Shown here: in pieces, positions 21,600-33,130 of the stretch | Numbering within the stretch: position 1 is the first letter of the stretch | How the letters are laid out: every line of letters begins with the position of its first letter | DNA from: Emydura subglobosa | Taxonomy: Eukaryota > Chordata > Testudines > Chelidae | Length of the DNA: 64,000 nucleotides | Direction: 5' to 3' | NCBI GenBank assembly: GCA_007922225.1 | Contig: ML679961.1 | Location: 4,169,295-4,233,294, forward strand | Position numbers and translations under genes: made by a program | The notes under the pieces: model-generated | The model's input: the letters and a program-made list of their open reading frames with translations, nothing else | Database searches by the model: none | What the model was told of the DNA's origin: nothing

Positions 21600-23987
21600 T
21601 ACCATCACTTCCATAAATTTATCAAGCTCAGTTTTGAAGCCAGCTAGGTTTTTTGCCCCCTCTCCTCCCCTTGGAAGGCTGTTCCAGAACTTCACTCCCC
21701 TGATGGTTTAAAAACCTTTGTCTAATTTCAAGTCTAACCTTCCTGATGGCCAGTTTATATCCATTTGTTCTCATATCCACATTGGTACTGATGCGTCCCC
21801 AACTTATAGCAAAAGTTCTTGTTACTAGTGTCTAAGTGCATGACCTTGCACTTTCCACTATTAAATTTCATCATCTTTCTATTACTTCAGTTTACAAGGT
21901 CATCCAAATCTTGCTGTATGATATTCTGTTCTTTCTCTGTATTAGCAATACCTCCCAACTTTGTATCATCTGCAAACTTTATTAGCACACTCCCACATTT
22001 TGTGCCAAAGTCAGTAATAAAAAGGTTAAATAAGATTGGTCCCAAGACCAATCCATCAGGAACTCCATTAGAAACCTCCTTCCAGGCTGACAGTTCACCT
22101 TTCAGTATGCCTCGTAGTTTCCCCTTTAACCAGTTCCTTATCCACCTTCCAATTTTCATATTAATCCCCATCTTTTCCAATTTAACTAATAATTCCCACA
22201 TGTGACCGTATCAAACGCCTTACTGAAATTTAGGTAAATTACATCCACTGCATTCCCTTTGTCTAAGAAATTTGTTATCTTTTCAAAAGAGGAGATCAGG
22301 TTGGTCTGGCACGACCTACCTTTTGTGAAGGCATGTTGTATTTTGTCCCAAGTACTGTTAACCTCGATGTCCTTAACTACTTTCTCTTTCACAAATTTTT
22401 CCAACACCTTACGTACTACTGAGGTCAAACTAACAGGCCTGTAGTTACCTGGATCACTTTTTTCCTCTTTCTTAAAAGTAGGAACTATGTTAGCAGTATA
22501 CCAGTCATACGGTACAAACCCTGAGTTGACAGATTCATGAAAAATCCTTGCTAATGGGCTTGCAATTTCAAGTGCAAATTCCTTTAATGTCCTTGCATGG
22601 AGATTATCTTGGCCCCCCTGATTTAGTCCCGTTAAGCAGTTCACGTTTGGCTTCTACCTCGGGTGTGGTAATTTCTACCTCCATATCCTCAAACCCAGTA
22701 GCCCCTCTGCCACTATCCCTAAGCTCTTCATTAGCTTCATTAAAAACTGAGTCAAAGTATTCGTTTAGATATAGGGCCATGCCTAGATTATCCTTAACCT
22801 CCTCCCCATCCTCAGTGCTTAGCGGTCCCACTTCTTCCTTCTTTGTTTCTTTCTGTTTACATGGCTATAGAACCTTTTACTATTGGTTTTAATTCCCTTT
22901 GCAAGGTCCAACTCTACTTGACTCTTGGCATTTCTCACTTTGTCTCTGCATGTTCTGGCTCCAAGAGGTAGCTTTCCTCGCTGATCCCTCCCATCTTCCT
23001 CTCCTTGCGGGCTTTCTGCTTTCTCTTAATCACCTGTCTGAGATGCTTGCTCATCCAGCTTTGTCTACAACCCTTGCCTTTGAATTTTTTCCCCTTCCTT
23101 GGGATGCAGGCTTCAGATAGTTCCTGCAACTTTGACTTGAAGTAATTCCAATCCTCCTCCGCCCTTAGCTCCATGAGTTCTTCAGTCCAGTCCACTTCCC
23201 AAACTAATTCCCTTAATTTTTTTAAGTTAGCCCTTTTGAAATCAAAGACCCTAGTCACAGATCTATTTTTCTTTATCCTTCCATTTAGTTTGAACTGAAT
23301 TAGCTCATGGTTGCTCGAACCAAGTTTGTCCCCTACAACCAGTTCTTCTACAAGATCCTCACTACTCACCAATACGAAATCTAAAATAGCATTCCATCTT
23401 GTTGGTTCAGCAACTATTTGGTGAAGGAACCTGTCAGCTATCACATCTAGGAAAATCTGACTCCTATTATGATTACTAGCACTAATCTTCCAGTCTATAT
23501 CTGGGAAATTAATATCTCCCATAATCACACAGTTCCCAGTAGTATTTACTTCATTAAAAATATTAAGGAGGTCTCTATCCATATTAAGGAGGTCCATATT
23601 AAGAAGGGTCCTCCATATTAAGGGGGTCTCTATCCTTATCCAAATCAGATCCTGGTGGTCTGTAGCACACCCCAAGCACTATCCCAGGGGAAACTCCAGT
23701 AGTTTTCTTCTCCAATGTGATTTTTACCCAGACAGACTCTGTCTTATCCATTGCATCACTTCTAATTTTTTAGAGTCTACTTCATCATTGATATACAGTG
23801 CTACTCCCCCACCTTTGCCTTTATTTCTGTCTTTCCTAAACAGCACATACCCATCAATACCTGTACTCCAATCATGACTACTATTCCACCATGTTTCTGT
23901 TATCTCTATAATGTCTGGTTTCATTTCCTGTACTAGTAGCTCTAGTTTCTCCATTTGGTTACCCAGGCTCCTTGTATTGGTGTACAA
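21600..23987 (-). pseudogene. CR1 ORF2 remnant (endonuclease plus reverse transcriptase)
   Basis: Encodes the retrotransposition enzyme. From 23987 downward: MYTNTRSLGNQMEKLELL, IIEITETWWNSSHDWSTG and FRKDRNKGKGGGVALYIN give the endonuclease N-terminal half. 23675-22935 continues with VIMGDINFPDIDW and LGSSNHELIQF, where SDH has become SNH, so the catalytic Asp-His pair is altered. Reverse transcriptase follows at 22644-22186: [31 protein letters not shown] and motif [14 protein letters not shown], where LDF has become LNF. 22201-21887 has SNGVPDGLVLGPILFNLFI (Q to D in PQG) and motif [10 protein letters not shown]. About 21600-21780 holds the C-terminal TNGYKL-like block. Several frameshifts and altered catalytic residues show it is dead. 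Confidence 0.88.
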
Positions 23988-24219
23988 ACATGTTAATTTT
24001 TGCTATTTGGCTTCACTCACATTCCTTACGCTATTCACCACATTCATTCCACTGCCACTATCACCTATTACCCTGGTATCTATACCACCCTTCCTCTTAA
24101 TGTTCGTTCTCCTATCCACTTCTTTATCCTTTCCTATTTCATTTTCCTCCCTTTCAGTGTTAAAATCAGGTGTGGAGATTACCCAGGCATCTCCCAAGCA
24201 TCTCCCCCAAATTCCTAGT

Positions 24220-24850
24220 TTAAACCTCTCTTAATCAGTTGTGCTAACCTCCATCCTAGAAGTATATTTCCCTCCCTGTTCAGGTGAAGTCCATCCCAAG
24301 AGAACTATAAGCCCTCCTTATAGCAACACAGCCTGAATCATCTATTGATCAGGAAAATCTTGTCACGCCTTTGTTGCCCTCCTGTAGGGACAGGCAGAAT
24401 CCCACAGCAGATCACCGGAGCCTCCATTTCCTTAAGATTCTTCCCCAGCCTGGCATAGTCTCCCTTGATTCATTCCAGTAAGAATCTAGCCATATCATTT
24501 CTTCCCACCTGAAGGACAATCAGTGGATTCTTTCCCGCTCCCTCTAGGATCCTCTTCATCCTCAGGTCCACATCCCGTATCTTAGCACCGGGCAGACAGC
24601 ACACCCTTCTGTTCTCCGGATCAGCTCTGGTTACAGGCCTGTCTGTTCTTCTCAGGAAGGAGTCCCCAATCACATAGACCTGCCTTTTCCTGGTGACGGT
24701 GTGATTCTCTGTCCTCTTCCCTGTTTTTTCTGGCTGCAAGTCCTCTCATCTTCTATTCTTCCTTTCAATCTTCTGCAACCCGTCCTGGATCCGCCTGGGG
24801 CTCTTATTTCATTGTATCTCCATTGGCTCATCCACCCTTTGTATAAGACT
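24220..24850 (-). pseudogene. CR1 ORF1 remnant with SGNH-esterase domain
   Basis: ORF1 of CR1 elements encodes an RNA-associated protein with an SGNH/GDSL esterase fold. Here KRQVYVIGDSFLRRTDRP holds block I (GDS), followed by VCCLPGAKIRDVDLRM, then LIVLQVGRNDMARF, where GTND is expected and has become GRND. Past a stop the frame goes on with WDGLHLNREGNILLGWRLA, the block V region with the Asp/His pair, and ends near IKRGLN. Upstream, KKRRAESLIQRVDEPMEIQ suggests the charged linker. Compare the better copy at 38805-39794. Stops after FLLE and elsewhere make it inactive. Confidence 0.8.
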
Positions 24851-24921
24851 CTCTGCTCTTCTCTTCTTCCTAGGATGACCTAGTTCAGTAGGGTTCTTTT
24901 TGTTTTCTAGAACTGGTTGAA

Positions 24922-25370
24922 TTTAGGGCTGTCTGGAAAACAAGAATTCCATTTTGTGAAAAATTTTGTGCTTTTGAAATGTGTTTTCGTTCATCACTGG
25001 AACAAAACTAACACCTTTGGAAAGTTTTGAAAACAAATAAAACCACATGAGAGAGGCACCCACCCCAGAGGAGCAAATAGCCTGCTGGTCAAGGCAGTCA
25101 CCTGGGAGTCTCAGATTCAGGTTCCTGCTCTGACCATTTTGGAATAGGAATTTGAACTCAGGTGCCTTAACCACTGGGCTATTGGGTTTTCAGTTGGGGG
25201 GAAGATGTCACTGTCTCCAGAAGTTCCCTCCTGGACTTGGGGCACTTTCTAATGAAAGCTTTGTTGAAACAAGCACGTTTCAGAAAAAGCTTCAGTTTCA
25301 ACAAATTGGTATTTTTTTTTAAAAAAAAGGTTCATTGCAAAACTCCTGATTAGTTTTAGCTGAATTCTTC
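24922..25370. repeat. Unclassified repeat of the AGAGCTGG-ended family, with tRNA-like foldback core
   Basis: It begins GGGCTGTCTGGAAAACAAGA and ends near TTAGTTTTAGCTGAA. Inside, AGCAAATAGCCTGCTGGTCA (about 25072) and ACCACTGGGCTATTGG (about 25170) mirror each other around GTTCCTGCTCTGA. The same start (GGGCTAGCCAGAAAACAAGA) and core occur at 32529-33352, which supports one family. Confidence 0.5.
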
Positions 25371-27536
25371 ATTGCAAATAATATATGTTAAGAATGTAAC
25401 CCTTATTTATGTCTGTGAGTCAGTTGCCAACTGATCCAGGTTTTCCCTATAATAAAAAGTAAACCGGGGGCCAGATTCTGCCACCATTACTTACACTAAG
25501 GTAGCATCTTACTCCACAAGTCAACCAATTGACAATGCAACTACTTGCACAAAAATGTGCTATTTGAGGTGAGTAAAGATGGTAGAAACATGCCCTGTGT
25601 TATTTCAGATATCACTGGTGGCCAGGGTTGGCTTTTTAATGGCAACTGCTGCTCTTTGTACAACAAGAGAGCCTCCTGTCTGGGGAAGGGTGTTGTTGGA
25701 AGGTAGATAGCAATATTTAAGGCTGCTAAGTTCCCTGGATCCAAATTATGAACCATTTATTTACAATAGTGCATAATTCCATGGAAGTCATTGAGTGTGT
25801 ATGAGGAAGGGGTGCACAATCTGGTCAATGACTTTGCCACATAACACTAAGGTTCTTCTCCACTAGCAATGCCTATATTTACAGGGACTGAGAGCTTACT
25901 TTGCTTCTGTGGCAATTTCCAGTGTTTTAATAGCTATTAATGAAGAAGCAGTGAAAGGAATTTGTCTTGCCTTTTCAGAAGAGGGCCACTCATTCCCTTC
26001 TGTGCAGGAATTACTGTATAACTTCTTTTCCACTCGAATTGCAATAGAATACTATGCTAGGTCACTGATTTGGGAATCCAGAATGGCTGTTTTAGGCGAA
26101 GCTAAATTCTGGATGTGTCAGACTTTCCCCTCTGGACGTGTGTCCCTTTTTCTTGTGACGTCAGGCATATTTTTTATTTCAGACCATTTCAATGTAGATC
26201 TAATGTCTAGCTTTGGTAAACTAACTAAAGCTCAATATAAACTAGAATTACAAAAATCTAACCAACCTTTGCATCCCCTACCCCGTTAAAGGCATGAAGA
26301 TGCTCATACTTTCCTGCATAAGAGATCTATCCAACTCTTAGTAAAGCCAAAAAAAAAAAAATTCCATTTATTTCTGTGGGAGATAGATCAGACACAAAGT
26401 GATGGCATAATTCTGTTGTTATAGCCTTTGTCCTCACCTCCCTCTATCCACTGAATTGTTTTTCTCGTTTTAATCAGCTTCTTATGTTTCAATGTAAATT
26501 GGGTAAAGCATCTGGAACACTCCAGGTGCTAATCAAGTAAGAGTTTTCATCCCATTGACTTCTAAGGTTCAATGTTTGAAAATGAATCCTATTTTAAATA
26601 ATTCTGTTTCTTATTATCTGGCATTACTTTCTTACTGGCCTACAGTATACATTGTTTTCAAAAATACATTCAGACAGTACATTCAACAACATGCTGCCTT
26701 TTATCTGGGAGAATCCACACTTTAGAGGACTTTTATGTTAAGAGTTTTCACTATCCACTGTTTTCAACAAGCTTGTGCTGCTGGGAGTTTCAAATGTCTT
26801 TCCTGAAACATTACATTAATATTTGAGCTTCGCTGAGACCAAAGGGATGTATGGCTTCTGTAGAGAGGGCAGAGAATAATAAAGCTTTCATTTCCTCTTG
26901 CTCCATGATAAAAAGGGAGCTGCTTGTCTGCTGATATAATGTGAATGCCAAGAAGCTCGTAAGTGGAGATGCTAAAGCCAATCACATGTAGCTTTGAGTC
27001 TTCACTCAGTTTCCAGAACTTTATATAGAGTCCCCAATCGGAAGGCGATGTCTCAATAATATCACAAGTATACCACTAAGCACTGATTAGTATGGGTTTT
27101 ATTTGTCTGTATTCTGTGTGTATTCAAAGAACTCCACTGTGAAGGAAAAATGTTATACAAGTTTCAGGTGAATTGTGTGTAAAAAAGGACACATTCATAT
27201 TAGAATGAAGAAATTCAAATGTAGATCCAACCTACCTTCACAGGAAAATCTCTGTTTTATAGATGTTCCCTAAAGAATCCATAGTTACTTTGCTGTTGGC
27301 GTTTACACTGGGAGAAGGGTTTAAGTCCTTGCAATTTACAATAAAGAAAAACCTAGGAAAAAATTCAAAACTAGTGTGACTCCAATATGAAGACTGAAAA
27401 ATCACACATTTGAAAGCAAGGACATTCAGTATGTTCAGATCTCTACCAGTGTTCATCTTGGCACATTTTTCAACCCATGGCTGAAGTCTTTGCCCTGCTG
27501 AAGTCAGTGGAAGTTTTTTTTTCTTTTTTTAAAAAA
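25371..27536. other. No recognised feature
   Basis: A 126-codon frame at 25909-26289 is open but has no motif I recognise; I do not call it a gene. GGGGGCCAGATTCTGCCACC at 25466 resembles one arm of an old foldback repeat. The remainder is unremarkable AT-rich sequence. Confidence 0.4.
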
Positions 27537-28455
27537 GTGGGAGTGCACTAATAAAATTTGTGAATGACACAAAGTTGGGAGGTATTGCCAGCAAGGAGGA
27601 GGATCAGAATATCCTACAAGAAGATATGAATGACCTTGTAAACTGGAGTAATAAAAATTAGAAGACATGCATTTAGGGACTAACAACAAGAAATTTTGCT
27701 ATAAGCCATGGATGTATCAATTGGAAGTGACAGAGGAAGAGAAGGACCTGGGTGTATTGGTAGATCACAGGATAACTATGTGCTGCCAATGTGATGTGGC
27801 CGTGAAAAAGGTTAATGCGGTCCTACGATGTATCAGTAGAAACAGGAAAAAGTTAGTACCATTTTAGAGGGCACTGGTGAGATCTCCTCTGGAATACTTT
27901 GTGCAATTCTGGTCTCCCATATTTAAAGAAGATGAATTCAAACAGGAACAGGTGCAGAGAAGGGTCACTAGGATGATCCTAGGAATGAAAAAACTACTTT
28001 ATGACAGGAAACTATGCTCGGCTTGTTTAGCCTAACCAAAAGAAGACAGAGGGGAGAGATGATTGCTCTCTATAAATACATCAGAGGGATAAATACCAGG
28101 GAGGAAGAGGAGTTATTTAAATTAAACACCAATATGGACACAAGGACAAATGGATATAAACTGGCCATCAACAAGTTTAGGCTTGAAATTAGGCTAGATT
28201 TCTAACCATCAAAGGAGTGATTAGGGGCAAAAAAACATAACTGGATTCAAGACTGAGCTTGATAACTTTGTGGAGGGGATGATATGATGAGACTTTCTTA
28301 CAATGGCAGATAGCTGATCTATGATTGCTAGCGGAAAATATCTCCAATGGCCAGAGACAGGACACTGGATGGGGCGGGATCTGATTTAATACAGAGAATT
28401 CTTTCCCAGGTATCTGCCTGGTAGGTCTTGCCCACATGCTGAAAATTTAAGTGAT
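27537..28455 (+). mobile_element. CR1 LINE, 5' truncated, first segment
   Basis: It starts within the reverse transcriptase (motif C region: ATTTGTGAATGACACAAAGT reads F-V-N-D-T-K for FADDTK). KDLGVLVDHRITMCCQCDVA, ALVRSPLEYFVQFWSPIFKE, YIRGINTREEEEL and MDTRTNGYKLAINKFRLEIR are the ORF2 C-terminal blocks, in several frames. The 3' UTR begins about 28330 and is cut at 28455 by an LTR insertion; it resumes at 29531 and again at 30677. Confidence 0.85.
27667..28205 (+). pseudogene. CR1 ORF2 C-terminal remnant
   Basis: Covers the portion downstream of the reverse transcriptase core. The frame 27667-27867 carries EEEKDLGVLVDHR and AVKKVNAVLRCISRNRKK; after a stop and shift, 28014-28205 carries GLFSLTKRRQRGEMIALYKY and ends KFRLEIRLDF. 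Upstream catalytic parts were never copied, because the insertion is 5' truncated. Same family as the minus-strand copy at 21161-24880. Inactive. Confidence 0.8.
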
Positions 28456-29530
28456 ATTGCCTGATTTCTGGGTGTTTAGCAATTTGAATGGGGTTATAGG
28501 ATTGCCAGTTGATCTGATCAGAAGATAACGAGGTTCCTGTCCCGGAATCAGGCTGCAGAAGAGCTTCATAGGGACCCCCGGGGTGCGTGACAGGAATGCT
28601 CACACTGGTAACCAAATATATATAACTTTATAAGCTTTTTATTAAGATAACATAAAATGATAGACAAATGACTGATTAAAAGAAAATGAATAATCAAATG
28701 GATAGTAGGAAGGGTTACACTCTGATTCCAAAAACACATGTGATATATATATTTATACTGTGTGCTTTGGACTAATATACTCACACCCATCCATGATGAC
28801 CTGGTTGAGAGAGATGTCCGGTTCCTCAATTCTTGAGTGGAGGGGTGGAGAGCGAGGCAACGCTCGAGAGCTAAGAGCTATAAGGCTAAGACTAAGACTA
28901 CAAATAATACTAAGTATAACCTAAGAACAAAAGATTCTAACAAACACTAACTAAAAGAAGCTTACAGAAGGAGTAGCTGGTGATCACACCCAATTAACAC
29001 GACTTGCCCCTTTTTATACTCTGAACAATACGGGTCCTCCTTCGAAGTCCAAACTTGGCTTCTTCACCCCCAAATTATTAGGGTACATTTATTCTATAGG
29101 CTGGCAGGTTCGTGCGTATTCATGACATAGCCACATCCTTTCCAGATGGTTCCAGACGGTTCACTTTTCTCACCTTTGTTATTTTTGGCCCTTTTGTGGG
29201 TTTTGTGGTGTATCTGTGAAGTTTACTTGAGGCATAACCTGAGACAGCCTCCCTTCCCCCTGTCTTAATGCCTCCTGACTTATCTAGGGTAAAGGTTATA
29301 ACCATATATGTCTTATCCTTTAACTCATCATTACTTATCTGGGCCAAAGGTCCCGAACAGATGTATGCTAACGGCCTTAGCTTTCATACCGGATGTGGCC
29401 TGTAAGGTACTTTGCATTACAGCTGAAATACGTTAATATGAATCTATGACTCTAGTATAAAATAACAATTCTTAAATCTATAAGGAAAGGTACAGATGTA
29501 CAAGCAAGCAGGCTAGTTCTATAGGCTACA
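28456..29530 (-). mobile_element. Solo LTR inserted in the CR1 3' UTR
   Basis: Removing 28456-29530 rejoins the CR1 3' UTR (…AAGTGAT with CACCGTATGTGGGGTCGG…). GTGAT occurs on both sides (28451-28455 and 29531-29535). Minus strand: the element starts TGTAGCCTAT, has a TATA box TATAAAAAGGGG (29007-29018) and AATAAA (28638-28643), giving a U3-R-U5 order. The inner end is ambiguous by two bases (TG at 28458-28459). No internal viral genes remain, as expected after LTR-LTR recombination. Confidence 0.7.
29009..29018 (-). promoter_or_regulatory. TATA box of the solo LTR
   Basis: TATAAAAAGG on the minus strand lies about 370 bp upstream of the LTR's AATAAA. This spacing would put the start of transcription near 28985. 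Confidence 0.5.
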
Positions 29531-29787
29531 GTGATCACCGTATGTGGGGTCGGTTAGGAATTTTCCCCTGGGTCAGATTGGCAGAGACCTGGCGGGCTTT
29601 TGCCATCCTCTGCAGCATGTAAGTTTAAACTGGTGTAAATGGTGAATTCTCTGTCACTTGGAGTCTTTAAACCATAATTTGAGGATTTCAGTAATTCAGC
29701 CAGAGGTTAGGGGGTCTATTACAGGAGTGGGTGGGCGAGGTTCCATGGCCTGTCATGTGGAGGAGGTGAGAATAGATGATCATGATA
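29531..29787 (+). mobile_element. CR1 3' UTR, second segment
   Basis: TTAGGAATTTTCCCCTGGGT, CAGATTGGCAGAGACCTGGC, GGAGTGGGTGGGCGAGGTTC and GAATAGATGATCATGAT continue the CR1 3' UTR interrupted at 28455. It is cut again at 29787 by an inverted CR1. Confidence 0.85.
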
Positions 29788-30676
29788 GAATCATAGTACC
29801 ACAGAATATTAGGATTGGAAGGGACCTCAGGAAGTCATTTAGTCCAACCCTCTGCTCAAAGCAGGACCAACCTCAAGCCTGACCTTATAAACCTCTAAGG
29901 TTGGAGATTCCACCATCTCCCTAGGTAACCCATTCCAGTGCTTCACCACCCTCCTAGTGAAAATGTTTTTCCTAATACCCCAAATCTCCCCCAACCGCCA
30001 TGAGTTTTCAAAGATAATGGTCAATGGCTCTGCAATCACATCAGCTAAATCCCTCAACACCCTTGAATGAATTGCATCTGGCTCCCTGGACTTCTGAAAT
30101 AGTCCTGAAACTGTTCTGTCAGCACCGAGGGCTGCTCAGCTCCTCCCCATTCTGTGCTGCCCAGTGCAATAGTCTGGGAGCTGACCTTGACTGTGAAGGC
30201 AGAGGCAAAAAAAGCATTGAGTACCTCAGCTTTCTCCACATCCTCTGTCACTAGGTTGCCGCCCTCATTCTGTAAGGGGCCCACACTTTCCCTGACCTTT
30301 TTCTTGTTGCTAACGTACCTGTAGAAACCCTTCTTGTTCCCCTTCACGTCCCTTGCTAGCTGCAACTCCAATTGTGCTTTGGCCTTCCTGATTTCAATCC
30401 TGCATGTTCGAGCAGTATTTTTATACTCCTCCCTGGTTATCCGACTAAGCTTCCATTTCTTGTAAGCTTCCTTTTTGTGTTTAAGCTCACTGAAGACTTC
30501 TTTGTTAAGCCAACCTGTTCACCTGCCATATTTGCTATTCCTTCTGCATATTGGGATGGTTTGTTCCTGCGCTCTCAATAAAGTTTCTTTAAAATACAGT
30601 CATCTCTCTTGGACTCCTTTCCCTCTCATGCTAGTTTTCTAGGGGATCCTGCCCATCAGCTCCCTGAGGAAGTCAA
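29787..30676 (-). mobile_element. CR1 LINE with internal deletion, inserted into another CR1 tail
   Basis: The 3' end is at 29787 (AGAATCATAGTACC, GGATTGGAAGGGACCTCAGG). On the minus strand the ORF2 linker region ([56 protein letters not shown]) is joined near 29985 directly to the C-terminal block [15 protein letters not shown]. Comparison with 41280-42600 shows the whole reverse transcriptase core is missing. The 5' end is near 30676, matching the CR1 position GACTTTGACTCCCTCAGGGA (compare 40632). Confidence 0.85.
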
Positions 30677-30712
30677 AGTGGTCCCTTCTGACCTTAAAGT
30701 AAATTTCATCCT
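30677..30712 (+). mobile_element. CR1 tail, third segment
   Basis: AGTGGTCCCTTCTGACCTTA continues the 3' end of the plus-strand CR1 that stopped at 29787 (GATGATCATGAT), completing the split element begun at 27537. Confidence 0.6.
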
Positions 30713-30875
30713 GAGCATTTCCTGGTATTGATTAAACAGCACAAATACATTTCATGTCATGTATATGGAAAGGAAAACTAATACACACATGGAAACCTCT
30801 TGCTGCAGGACTTAAAGCAATCTCTTAACCATTAGATGAGACCTAAAGTGAGGGCGGATTATTCCACATCTGCTT

Positions 30876-30990
30876 ACTGCGTGATTCTTGCACCTTCCTT
30901 TAAAGCATCTGGTACTACGTCAGAGACAGGATACTGGGTTAGAAGGCCCTTGGATCTGATCTAGTCTGGCAATTCCTATGTTCCTATGCA
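30876..30990 (+). mobile_element. CR1 3' tail
   Basis: AGAGACAGGATACTGGGTTA, GATCTAGTCTGGCAATTCCT and ATGTTCCTATG are a CR1 3' end variant with a short CCTATGTT-type repeat end. Confidence 0.65.
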
Positions 30991-32528
30991 AAATGGGACA
31001 GGTAAAGTTAGTCTAGGAACCTTTAATTTCAGAATATCCTGACTTCTGAGTGATTGATTTCTCATTCTTAACATTGTGCTAATGCTAGTTTTTGTTTTTA
31101 ATTTTCCTGTGTTTTGTTGTTTAAAAAGAAGAACAGAAAAAGTTGAAATGGGCAGGATGTGGGAAGAAGAAAAGAAAGTGTGGGGAAACACTGGTTAAGT
31201 AGACCAATGGTTTGTCCAGATGTATCTACAATCAAAATGAGAAGTCCTAAACTCAGAAGACCACATCCAATGTGTCTTTAACTGAAGAATCCTTCCCAGG
31301 GGAACTTGTTAATAACAGATTGATTACTGAAACGCTCTTACCCATATATCGTCAGGAAGGAAATACAAAGTGCATAAATTCTAAGTTTAAACATTCATAG
31401 CGTTAAAAATAATACTGAGCCAAATTACTTTTCCCTCCCCAGTGAACTATAAAACAAGCCCAGGTTTCGCATCACTCCTATGAATGTGAACAGGAGCCTT
31501 CCCAGTAAATCGAATGGGGGCTGGATCAGCCATTTTAGCTCAGCCATTTTTTAGTTATGTGAAAGTATTGCATTTTTCACACTCTTAACTTGGAACCGAT
31601 TGTGCTCACCCTTTCCACCGGGAAATACACAATCATCTTTGGGTTGGGACCAAATGTGGAGGGCTGGATTCTAGTCTTGGCTGTGTTGTAGTACATGCAG
31701 AGTGAATCCACAGCTGTGAGTAGTTTGACATCTATGTAACTGAAATCAGAATCTGTAGAAGGCAGTTTCAGTCGAACAGAAATTTGACTGAGAAAGTTAT
31801 GAGCTACTAGAAAAGGGGTTTGGAATGGAAAGTGCCTCTCTCATCTAACTCCTTGTTGCTACTGTGTAATACTATACATTAATTGCTGAGTTCTCAGATC
31901 TTTCTCGAAAGACCTTTAGAATGCCCAGTTTTCAGCTTATCCTTTGTTCTGTAATTAACAGCTGGGTCATTTGACCTTTGCCATTGTAGTACCTGACATA
32001 TACTTTCAGTATATTGTTTTAGAATTTAGAATTTAGAACCTGTAGATCTCATTCAGTTCAGGGCTCCATTGTGCTAGGCCCTGTACAAATATGTAGTAAA
32101 TGACAGTCCGTACCAAGAACACAGTTGAAAATGTAAGAGATAGCAAGTGGATAAGACAAATGTTGTCTTGGGAAGAAATAGGAGTCTTAAAAAACACTGG
32201 GGATATCTTTGCACTTGAGCAGCTGTGTATACAGTTATTAGCCAATTAACAGTGATAAACTGAACTTGCTAACTGCATATCCATTATCTGGCTGGTACAT
32301 ATATAACAATATACTTCTCTTCTAGACGTGAAAGTGTAAATTGAGGTCATATTTCACCAGTATACACACACCTTGATTGTTTCCTAACCAATAGCATCTC
32401 AGTGTCTCCCCGGTTTTACTCTCCATTACCAATCTTCTCAGTCACTAGACCCTTCCCTACAGATCTCAGTCTGTTAGAAGGTTAGATGGGCACTATATTT
32501 TAATGGAAATATTTGTAAATATAACAAA
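30991..32528. other. No gene; one probable old repeat at 32046-32190
   Basis: GGCTCCATTGTGCTAGGCCC, TGTACAAATATGTAGTAAAT and GACAGTCCGTACCAAG resemble the tail of a widespread old sauropsid repeat related to MIR/CR1; class uncertain. Nothing else is recognised. Confidence 0.3.
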
Positions 32529-32609
32529 GGGCTAGCCAGAAAACAAGAATTTTGTTTAATTAAAAATGTTGAGATGTCAGCATTTGTTTCCATTCTATAT
32601 TAGAAACTA

Positions 32610-33085
32610 ATCATAGAATCCTAGAAGATTAGGGTTGGAAGGGACCTCAGGAGGTCACGTAGTCCAACCACCTGCTGAAGGCAGGACCAACCCCAATTAA
32701 GTCATCCCAGCCAAGGCTTTGTCAAGCTGGGCCTTAAAAACCTCTACAGATGGAGATTCCACCACCTCCCTAGGTAATCCAATCCAGTGCTTCACCACCC
32801 TCCTACTGAAAAGGTTTGTCCTAATGTCCAACCTAGACCTTCCCCACTGCAACTTGAGACCATTGCTCCTTGTTCTGTCATCTGCCACCACCGAGAACAG
32901 CCTAGCCCCATCCTCCCTGGAACCCCCTTTCAGGTAGTTAAAGGCCGCTATCAAATCCCCCCTCATTTTTGTCTTCTGCAGACTAAATAAACCCAGTTTA
33001 CTCAGCCTCTCCTCATAAGTCATGTGCCACAGCCCCCTAATTGCTGGACTCTCTCCAATTTGTCCATTTCCTTCCTGTAGAGGAA
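32610..33085 (-). mobile_element. CR1 LINE 3' fragment
   Basis: TAATCATAGAATCCTAGAAG then TTGGAAGGGACCTCAGGAGG is the ATTCTATG-family CR1 end on the minus strand. Flanks read GAAACT (left) and GGAACT (right), a possible short target duplication. Confidence 0.85.
32697..33085 (-). pseudogene. CR1 ORF2 C-terminal fragment, open
   Basis: An open frame on the minus strand reads [58 protein letters not shown] and [19 protein letters not shown], ending KALAGMT. This is the last part of CR1 ORF2, downstream of the reverse transcriptase core. It is 5' truncated so it cannot make an active enzyme, although the frame itself is uninterrupted. Residues before MTYEER probably come from flanking sequence. 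Confidence 0.8.
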
Positions 33086-33130
33086 CTAGACTTTCCAAAA
33101 TGTTTACTGAAAAAACAGAGAGACAGTGCA

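Larger units (their letters stand above)
21161..24880 (-). mobile_element. CR1 LINE, long decayed copy (second CR1 family)
   Basis: The 3' end is at 21161-21260 (TATAAGGTCAGAATGGACCA, TGACCTCCTGCACAATGCAG). The body runs up to ORF1 remnants near 24850. Tail and protein sequence differ from the ATTCTATG-tailed copies at 38697 and 55519, so this is another CR1 family, the same as at 27537. A deletion near 21797 joins the reverse transcriptase region directly to the ORF2 C-terminus. An internal tandem expansion lies at 23555-23645. Confidence 0.9.

Noticed and set aside
21226..22205. Long plus-strand frames
   Set aside because: Shadows of the minus-strand CR1 3' UTR and ORF2.
25909..26289. 126-codon plus-strand open frame
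   Set aside because: No recognised domain, no splice context and ordinary composition; not enough to call a gene.
29120..29347. 75-codon minus-strand frame in the solo LTR U3
   Set aside because: No match to a viral or host protein is recognised; U3 regions often carry chance frames.
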